Shown here: positions 1 through 64,000 of the stretch, one piece after another
Layout of the letters: each line of letters opens with the position of its first letter
Position numbering within the stretch: position 1 is the stretch's first letter
Assembly: GCA_037349315.1 (NCBI GenBank)
Contig: JBAIAC010000007.1
Span: forward strand, 24,322,001 to 24,386,000
DNA length: 64,000 bases
From: Chelydra serpentina
Lineage: Eukaryota; Chordata; Testudines; Chelydridae
Direction of reading: 5' to 3'
Made by a program: the position numbers and the translations under genes
Notes under the pieces: model-generated
What the model saw: only the letters and a program-made list of their open reading frames with translations
Databases searched by the model: none
What the model was told of the DNA's origin: nothing

Positions 1-775
1 TCGGTGCAGGGAGAGGGAAAGTAGGGGCTGTGTGCAGGCAGTGGGGTAGCTAAGGGTGCAAGGAGAGAGAGGTAGTTAGGGGCTGTGTGGTAGGAGTGCT
101 CCCCCTGTGGTGGCTGTTTCCCGAGGGCTCTGCTGCCCCAGAGTCAAGTCCCCCCGCCTGGGCAACTGTTACTGGCTACATGAGCAATCAAAGGGGGCTG
201 GGAGCTGAGGAGCAGCCGCAACCCCGAGCACCAGTAGCAGACGGGAATGCCACAGCTGTCCTCTCCATGGCACCACCAAGCAGAGGAGCAGCTGTCCCAG
301 GCTGCATGGCTCTGGCTTCCCACCTATGACCTGGCCAGAATACGGGGACTGGCGGAAGGGTGGTGGGAGCTGTCCCCAGGACTGCTCCACTCTGGGTAAG
401 GCACTGCAGTTTTGGGGGAGGCAGCACCTGTGTGGTCCTTCCCCCCCCCCCCCCCCCCCAACTCTGCACATGGACTCTGCTTCTGCCCATGGGGGTCGCC
501 AGGGCTTGGGACTTCAGCCCCATGCTGCTCCTGGCTTCAGCCCTGGAGGGGGCGGGCATTGGGGCTCCCCCGCCACTCCCAGCTCCCGGCTTCAACCCTG
601 CGCTGCTCCTGGCTTCAGACCAGTGGGGCGCTGGGGCTCCCGGCTTCAGACCGGGGGGGCACCAGGGCTCCTGGCTTCTGCCCCACATGGGGGCACTGGG
701 ACTTGGGGACCCAGTTTCAGCCATGAGGCCCTGTGGCCCCCCAGAAAGGGCTTGTGGATCCTCGGTTGAGAACTG
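1..775. mobile_element. GC-rich repeat block ending in a hAT-like terminus
   Basis: Much more GC-rich than its surroundings. It contains a run of 19 C at 441-459 and, at 520-700, imperfect repeats of the phrase GCTCCTGGCTTCAG and GGGGCTCCCGGCTTCAG. The block ends near 760-775 with GGTTGAGAACTGC, close to the reverse complement of the hAT-type terminus CAGTGGTTCTCAACC seen at 16409. I read it as the right part of a large non-autonomous hAT element whose left end lies outside the window. Open frames here are low-complexity proline/glycine-rich by-products of composition. Confidence 0.4.
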
Positions 776-1993
776 CTTCTGTAAGGTTTCATCTTGCCTC
801 AGAAACCAATTGAACATTTGAGAAATTTGGGCTGTGGTACCACTATTACCTGGGAAATAAAAATTAAATAATTCTGTGGTAACATACTTCAGTCCTTTTG
901 TGTAAAACTAGGAGTGATGGGTTGAAATTAAAGGAAACATTTAAGATGGAAAATAATGAGAAAAATGTTAACACACCTATTAGACTGTGAAATAGTCTCT
1001 CAAGAAATGTAGTGTATGCACTGTAGTTTGTTCTCCTGCTATTGTGTGGACCCTTTATAAGAGAGCTTTTAATAGACAGAGCTACATGAATTCTGTAACA
1101 GCAGACTTTACTGCAGAATCTGCCTTTTGCACACGCTTTCTTCAATTTAGGAGCATAATGCTGGAAGTTCTCATTTTAAAAAAAAATAGCCCTCCATTGT
1201 TATGAAGAAAACATTGCCACTTTAATGATGAAGCATTTTCCCAAGTCTGCAGGCAGCCTGCACTAATAGCTGAGTAGTGTGAATTGCGTTAACTAATTTT
1301 CATTGCTGGTCACTGGTAGCAGAAGCATCCAGCTAATTTTTTAGGGTTGTGGGAGAAGCATGAATCCCCAAGTGCCACCTCCCTCCACCCTTTCAAAACA
1401 CGAAGAGGGGGGCTGAGAACCACTGGCTTAACACATTTAAAGTATGTTTCTTCCCTAAACAGTAACTCTAAATATGCCATTGTGGAGTTTTGTAGTTATT
1501 CTTGCTCACTTCCCTATCAGAATTGTTTTGTTTGTGAATCAAACCATTCCCACCCTACCCTCTTCTGCAAAGCTGCCCAGAGCTGTTGGACTCAAGCTGG
1601 GTTCTTCCATCTCGCATACAGCTCCCAGTAATAGGGGTTCTGTAGATTAAATCTTACTCTCCTCTCCACAGGTAACCCTGCTGTCTTCACATTATTCCTT
1701 CAGTGATGCCCACATACACTCATTAGCTTTAAATGGGTTTGTATAGATGTCACTTAGTGCATCATTTGGCCCGCAGAATTTTTTTCTTGTGGTTATGTAA
1801 AAAATGCAGCTTGACTCTGAAGTTTTAAGATGAGTTTTCAGGGCAGGCAGTTCGGAAAAAATGTTTAGAAAAATGAGCAAACTTCGTATGGAGTCATTAG
1901 TGAACATGGAATCCTGCTGACATTTTTAAAAATGTGCTTTACAGGCTATAACCACTTTCAAAAAGTAGTGTGGATAAAGTCCTGGAGAGTATT
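776..1993. other. Intronic or upstream sequence, no gene recognised
   Basis: AT-rich unique-looking DNA. The only recognisable part is a possible hAT right end at about 1395-1430 (CTGAGAACCACTGG). The short open frames have no family signature. Confidence 0.4.
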
Positions 1994-2246
1994 CTAGGGG
2001 CTTGTCTACACGTACAACACTGCAGTGTGTCTGGTGAAGACACTATGCCGACAACAGAGAGCTCTCCTGTCAACATAATAAAACCACATCTGCCCTAGGC
2101 AAAAGCTGTGCTTCTCTTGCCGACATTGCACTGTCCACACCAGTGCTCGTGTCAGAGTAATTTATGTCATTCAGGGGAGTGGCTTATTCACACCCCTGAG
2201 CAGCATAAGTTATGCTGACAAAAGCTGTAGGATACACATAGCCTAG
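1994..2246. mobile_element. Short inverted-repeat DNA transposon (MITE)
   Basis: The left end CTAGGGGCTTGTCTACACG and the reverse complement of the right end, CTAGGCTATGTGTATCC, are imperfect inverted repeats about 250 bp apart with no coding capacity. The GTCTACAC core is shared with the better-defined elements at 4239, 4839 and 60739, so it is probably the same superfamily. A clear target duplication is not seen. Confidence 0.5.
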
Positions 2247-2921
2247 GATAGCCCCAAGAAATGGAAGATATATTTTACAAATTTATTAGAAATGTCTAAA
2301 AAGATTGATTAAACCCAAGAAAATAATTTAAAAAATGTTTTAAATTATACTATTCAAAAGACCAGGACTGGAATCCAGTATTTTGAGCGGAGAATTTATG
2401 TAATTATAAACAAGAAATGTTATTAGCTGCAAACTATGACCTATTAAATGAAGGTTGACCTTGTTAATGTTTCTATTATCATTACCATACCTAACTATTA
2501 TTTATGATCCACAAATGTGCTTCAGGTTCCTGCGTCCAAAGAGCTTACTGTATGGGAGCCTTATCCTGCAAAAGCTTATGTGTATAAGTAGTGGTTTTTT
2601 TCACGAGTAGTCTTATTGACTTAGTTAGTTACTCAAGTTAATAACTACTTTAGTAGTTATCCTGAATGTCAGGCCCGTTATAATATCCTCACAAATCCAT
2701 CATATTTCCTAGGTGGAGTGGAGTTGAGGGAGGTCATGGGTTACAGAGAACTCATTTATTCATTTTACAACAAAATGTGGTAGTTTAAATGTTTTGAGTC
2801 TCTAAAAAGTGTGAAAATGATGCATGCTTTTGTTAGGTGATACTGCATAAATGAGTAGGAGTGAGTTGAATCTTGAGGTTGGAGCCTTGACAAATAGATT
2901 TTTGGAAGGCTGTTGCAAGCA
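2247..2921. other. Non-coding stretch with a dispersed old repeat
   Basis: AT-rich sequence. At about 2550-2690 it has a degenerate copy of the dispersed ATCCTGCAAAAGCTTATG...AGTAGT repeat that recurs at 7131, 18535, 54125, 56950 and 58095. No gene was recognised. Confidence 0.35.
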
Positions 2922-3281
2922 TCAGGTACTAAATAGAAGAAAGCAAGATTTGTGATAACAGTAGAAAAGGGGTATAAAGACTGACCTTTTTGATAACCTC
3001 CTTCCAGGCTCATCCTTCCAGACTACTTCAGACATAGGCAAGGACTTTATTGTCTTAAGTATTTGTTTTGAATAATTTTTCAGCATTCTGTATACTGTCT
3101 TGTCAGTCATAGAATTAATCACATACACAAGGTCATCTCGCGTATTCTCTTTACTTTTTTCAGAAATCCAGTATCTGTAGAGTTTGTCCAATAAGCGTTC
3201 ATCAAGACACATAGCTTGACGATTTCTAGTGGCTTTTAATTCCACCTTCCCTTTTGGAAGTTGTTTCCAAGTCTGACTGTG
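2922..3281 (-). pseudogene. Minus-strand open stretch resembling a death-domain exon; identity unknown
   Basis: On the minus strand an open frame without a strong ATG runs from an upstream TGA (about 3281) to 2922. Its central part (RQAMCLDERLLDKLYRYW, then TRDDLVYVINSM) has the helix pattern of the last helices of a death domain: LLdxLyxxW, then a charged turn, then TrxdLxxvLxxM. This is pattern reading only; I cannot name a protein. No clear splice sites bound it. It could be a fossil exon, a pseudogene fragment, or chance. It lies antisense to PPP4R3A in its first visible intron. Confidence 0.25.
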
Positions 3282-4235
3282 TCATTCTAAAGCCTAGTAT
3301 GTCTGTTTAATCATTGTGAAGTGATGGAAATTGCTACAAGCTCATGAGAGCTCTTTTTGTTTAAACTATCACCAGGTTCAATCATCACTGGGATTTGTGG
3401 TCCATTACTGTCAAATTTGTAAGTTCACACCCATTTTGACTTTACAAGTTACACAGGCACAAAGCATGGGCTTTCAGTTACAGTACGGCATGTATTTATG
3501 CCATGCCAAGAGCCCAAGACTGTTGTGATATCAAAGGTAACTCAACCAATTACCACCCCTTACTCTACAGCTAATTTGCATGCAACAGTTCAATTGGTTG
3601 TATGATGGAGACTGCACAAATGGTGGGTTACTTGGCCCAGCTGCTATCCTTGCAGTATGGGCTTTCACCTAATACAAATTAACTTACATTGAACACATTG
3701 CTTTATATGGTAGCCTTGTTTAAGAGGAAAAAAACAACTCAGACAATGTTTCCCGCTCCGTATTGTAAAAGAGATTATTTCCTTTTGATGCTGAATTGTT
3801 GCCTTTTCACAAAACGAGTTGTATAGAAATAATCTCCTATCACAAGTTGATATTTATGACATCTATCCATCTAAATGGAACACACATTCTAGTTCTTAAC
3901 ATTTCTGGTTCAATAGGACATTGTAGAAATTAGCTAAGTTAATCATGGGGAAAACATACATTTGCATGTAATGTATTTACACTTTTAAAAAAAGGATTTA
4001 AAATTAAGGTCTGCCACACTGAAGTAAATTACATAGCATTACTGCAAAATTCTGTTCTGCTCTGTGCTGTTCTTTCCTGTTATTGCTACTTACCAAGGTG
4101 AGTGAACAGAAGCTCTCTTCTTATAGTGAGATTCTTCCTCCTCCTTGGTTCCCTTACAAATATTGAGGCGACCTCTATAGTAATGATCTATATCAAAATC
4201 CTGAATTAATATCAAATAGCTGGATTAGAGACCTT
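3282..4235. other. Non-coding intronic stretch
   Basis: AT-rich sequence with no recognisable repeat, RNA gene or coding signature. Confidence 0.4.
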
Positions 4236-4386
4236 TTAGATCTCGTCTGCACATGAAGCTATTCAGGAACAGCTATTCCTGAATAATGTGTGGACATTTC
4301 CAGAATAAGAGTGCCCTGTTGAACATGGATTGAGTGTACACACATGGAGTTATTCCTGAATAGGTCCACGTGTAGACAAGCTCTTA
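4236..4386. mobile_element. MITE with TTA target duplication (PIF/Harbinger-like)
   Basis: A 145-bp element (4239-4383) with terminal inverted repeats GATCTCGTCTGCAC and, from the other end, GAGCTTGTCTACAC. It is flanked by TTA on both sides (4236-4238, 4384-4386). The inner phrase TATTCCTGAATA also occurs in inverted form. A 3-bp TTA duplication is typical of PIF/Harbinger; the superfamily assignment is inference. Confidence 0.6.
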
Positions 4387-4835
4387 GTCTTTCTACCCAC
4401 ACTTTTACAATCAAAAAGGACTTGTCAGTTCAGTGGGTATGTGTTTTTTATTTGTTTGTTTTTTTTTAAAGTCAGTGAGTGACAGGAACTTCACAGATGG
4501 CTTAAGGCTGTTTACAACTTCCTTAGAAAAAGAAAGAATTGAGCTAGCAGATATATGATTAGCTGACAAAAGAATATTTATATACTGCAAAGTTCTGAGA
4601 GGAAAAAATAGTTCAGGTCTACAGAATGTACTGTGTGAACTTCAACTTGCAAATAGATTTAAATTTTAAAACACTTGAAACTCTGTTTCTCCTCTTCTTT
4701 ACCTGTCAGCATCTGAGTTGAGGATTCTGTTATGCAACAGCTGATGATATATGAACAACCATCTCTCTTTGGAATCATCAACAGTTCAGGAGTTTTTAGG
4801 TGGTTGCAAGGCAAACAAAATCCTGAACTTGGGAC

Positions 4836-5879
4836 TTAGGCTTTGTGTACACTACATAGTTTTGTTGGCAAAAGGCAGCTTTTGCCGACAACTGTGGAGA
4901 TGTACACGCTACAAACCTACTTTTGGCTGCAAAACTCTGTTGTTTTGCCAACATAAGAAAACCACCTCGACGAGAGGCATAGAGCTTTTTGTGGCAAAGT
5001 TAAAGTGATAAACGTCAGTGTAGAAGCTGCCATACGTTATGTTGACATAACTTGCCCTCCCCAGTATCCGACAAGCCCAGCATGACCACTCTGCTCACTC
5101 CTTTGAATACTGCTGCTCTGCATCTAGCTACACAGGCATGCGTCCCTCCCCTTTCAAAGCTCTGGGAAGCTGACATTCCTCAGCGTTTGTGACAAGCTCA
5201 CAGAGCTGCTGAGGATAGCACTTCTGGTAGCTGAGGAGGCAGTGGGAGAACTCAGAAGGAATCACAGAGCGATTAATGTGGAATTGGCTGGCTGGCAGTC
5301 AGGCAGAGCAGGCTGCTGCTGAGGGGTGGGAGAAGAGGGGAGAGACTGCTGTGCTGTGCAGAGCCGGGGGCTGATAGGGAGTGGGATGTCCCCCTCCCCT
5401 GCTTCAGGGTTTGTTGGTTCCGGCAGCTGTCTGAACTTGGAGACAGCATTCCGGCACTCGCTCTTCCCCGCCAAACACCCACACTTCCCCAACACACACA
5501 TTCTGTCTCTCCGCACGCGCACACACACACATACACTCCCTGTCACACACTTTCCCCACCTTCTCCCCCCACTTCAGTTGAAAAGCAGCTGGTAATCTAA
5601 TAGGATGACCATGGAATGATGAGATTGACGTGCATCATGTGATGCTGTACCTGTCCCAGGAGGCATTGCAAACCTTTCCCAAAGCACCCTGTGGCCTGTT
5701 GCACAATGGGATAGCTACCCACAGAGTGCTGCTTTGCGTCAATGCAAGGCTGCTAGTGTGGGTGCGCTCTGCTGACACAAGGAACATAGTGTGGACATGT
5801 GACAGTGGTTTAATTTAAAGCGCTTTAATTAAAGCGCCATAACTTTTGTCGACAAAACTATAGTGTATACAAGGCCTTA
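4836..5879. mobile_element. Non-autonomous DNA transposon, 1.04 kb, TTA-flanked
   Basis: The left end GGCTTTGTGTACACTACATAG and the reverse complement of the right end, GGCCTTGTATACACTATAG, form inverted repeats that continue through a TTTTGTCGACAAAA-like block. Both ends are flanked by TTA (4836-4838, 5877-5879). The body 4839-5876 has no transposase; it is GC-rich at 5260-5560 and holds a short CA-rich tract at 5515-5535. Frames inside are composition-driven. The TSD length and GGC terminus fit PIF/Harbinger. Confidence 0.68.
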
Positions 5880-6615
5880 GAGTTAATAAGTAGTACACTA
5901 ATTGCAGGAAAGTTTAAAAAAAAATCACACCGTCTCCTTTAAAGTGAATGTGTTTGTAATTTTTAAAAACTACATCTTGCGTTACTGACTTGATTTGTGT
6001 GTCTTTTGTTTGAACATCAACATTTTGTAACATTCTAAATTTATAAGGTAAGCACTTTTATCACAGGTGGAACTATCATTAATATTGGTATTCAGTTCTA
6101 CTGCTTTTAGTAGCCATCTTTCTGAAAAAGTAATGTATGGTCTAATTCTGCAGTCCTTGTTTAACCAAAATTCTTATGAAAGTCACTGGAAATTCTTCAG
6201 ATAAGGACTGTATGTCTAAACCCAGGGTTTATGACTGACTGTGAGAAACAAGTGTAAGATTCTTTCAGCAATTCTTTCCATACTGTTAACGGTTTTTAAA
6301 GTATGGATTTATAATTTATGAACTGTTCAGGTATTGAACATTAATTTCCGGTGATAAGTTCAGAAAGTTGGCTCCCACCATGAGATTCAGAAATAACCAT
6401 TTTAATTACAATTGTCCTTTTCAAATTCTCTGTTTATTCATGGAGAATTTGTCTCACCTTTTAGAAATGTCAGAGATTTGCACTAAGAAAAATGGGTTTA
6501 AGTATTTTAATTTCTCTTAAATTCCTGTACAGTAAAGTTCAGTGAAGGTTAAGTATGCATACCAATAACTTATGGGTAAGAATGACTACATACAAAAATA
6601 TTAGTGATGTTGTAA
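5880..6615. other. Non-coding intronic stretch
   Basis: AT-rich, with no gene recognised. A weak copy of the TCCTGCA-type dispersed repeat may lie at about 6140-6210. Confidence 0.35.
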
Positions 6616-6824
6616 TTATACTAAAAACCCAGGAAATTCAGAGTTAAGGTTAATCTAAAAGAAATCCAAACAGGTAGAGGTATTGAAAAGCACAGTTAAG
6701 GCACCCCATACAACTTTAACTCTGCCTGTTGTCACAAGGTTGTATGGGTGCCTTAACTGTGCATTTCCATACCTTTACCTGTTTGGATTTCTTTTAAGGT
6801 TACCCTTAATTCCTGGTTTTATAA
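6616..6824. repeat. Near-perfect fold-back (hairpin) element, about 210 bp
   Basis: The two halves are reverse complements over about 90 bp each. CCAGGAAATTC, AAAGAAATCCAAACAGGTA and CACAGTTAAGGCACC in the left arm are matched in inverted order in the right arm, around a short centre near 6715-6735. No target duplication or coding capacity is evident. It is probably a palindromic MITE; an RNA of this region would form a long hairpin. Confidence 0.7.
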
Positions 6825-7401
6825 TGTGTTTGTGTGGACTACCTCCCACTGGTGATAGAAAACATTTTTTGTGGCAACTACAGTAACTGCTTTCTTGAAA
6901 AAAGTAGTATTAAGAAGTTGCCATGGATTATGAACTCTTTAATGAGATTTAGCAGATGGAAACAAGGAGAGCCAGGTCATGTGACCAGTGAGGTGTCTGC
7001 AGACCACCAATAAGTGCTTTGTGGACCACATTTTAGGAACCATTTATTTTTTAATTTGATCAGCTCACCCATAAATGCTGTTTGGGGGAGGAAATAATGA
7101 CGTCAACATAGATTATGGAGATTAAGGGCCCAATCCTGCAAATACTTATGCATGTTCTTAACATTATTTGTGAGGCGTCTTGATGACTTCAATGAAACTA
7201 CTCATGTGAGTAAAATAAAGCATGTACATACCTATTTGCAGGATTAGGGCTGAAGTTCTGAACATAGTCTTAGGTTGTGTGTATTTTTAATGTGTATTTA
7301 GTGTATTAGTGACTGAAAAGAGAATTTTCAATCCCCATTGTTGAATTCACAGTGCAGTTGTAGAAGTAAAACAAAACTTTCTTCTTTTTTAATTCCTTCA
7401 G
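6825..7401. other. Intron tail with a dispersed palindromic repeat
   Basis: Contains, at 7128-7250, a clear copy of a dispersed repeat. It starts GGGCCCAATCCTGCAAATAC and ends TATTTGCAGGATTAGGGC, so its ends are inverted. A pyrimidine tract at 7378-7399 leads into the PPP4R3A acceptor. Confidence 0.5.
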
Positions 7402-63947
<56,546 letters not shown>

Positions 63948-64000
63948 GTAAATCTACATTTAAGTGTATTCATTAATACTTTCATGGTAAATTGTCTTTG

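Noticed and set aside
188..821. Long proline/glycine-rich frames near the left edge
   Set aside because: Low-complexity translation of a GC-rich repeat block with a C homopolymer. No splice sites, domain or family resemblance.
5262..5595. Open frames in both strands around 5.3-5.6 kb
   Set aside because: They lie inside the non-coding interior of a TTA-flanked transposon and encode cysteine/histidine-rich low-complexity peptides from CA repeats.

Overview
The window is vertebrate nuclear DNA, most likely from a turtle. One split host gene runs left to right on the + strand. It is PPP4R3A (SMEK1), regulatory subunit 3A of protein phosphatase 4. Eleven consecutive coding exons (1,792 nt, about 597 codons) lie between 7402 and 63947, all with GT-AG borders and matching reading phases. 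The first coding exon(s) lie to the left of the window and the C-terminal exons to the right. The A paralogue is chosen over PPP4R3B from residues such as [15 protein letters not shown] and [10 protein letters not shown]. The reptile/turtle call rests on a tRNA-derived SINE with a CR1-like tail (26326-26500), several CR1 ends, DIRS retrotransposons and Penelope-like elements.

Layout. 1-7401: intron with GC-rich and hAT-like debris, short inverted-repeat DNA transposons flanked by TTA, a 210-bp fold-back and a minus-strand death-domain-like coding remnant. 7402-7457: exon. 7458-18982: intron with DIRS copy A (gag-RT only), an RTE-type LINE on the minus strand, and DIRS copy B, which keeps termini and recombinase but has lost reverse transcriptase. 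18983-19081 and 21921-22538: exons; the second, 618 nt, carries most of the SMK-1 domain. 22539-49564: a 27-kb intron with a solo LTR, hAT elements, the tRNA SINE, CR1 fragments, a Tigger-like remnant, an unexplained exon-like segment (33861-33960), a broken transposase-like gene of unassigned family (35107-36787), and DIRS copy C split by a nearly complete younger DIRS copy D. 49565-50566: three clustered exons. 50567-58627: intron with an inverted pair of Penelope-like elements inside one 16-bp target duplication, a fold-back hAT element, a hairpin hAT element and a CR1 end. 58628-63947: five exons separated by introns with MITE-like and Tigger-like sequence.

The mobile elements do not act with the host gene; they mainly explain why its introns are long. 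DIRS copy D shows the full DIRS plan: inverted termini, gag with a CCHC knuckle, RT/RNase H/methyltransferase-like polyprotein, tyrosine recombinase, and an internal region complementary to both termini. Two in-frame stops break it. I found no prokaryotic-type system, CRISPR array, rRNA gene or functional tRNA gene. The least explained items are the 35107-36787 transposase-like gene, the exon-like segment at 33861-33960 and the head-to-head Penelope structure.
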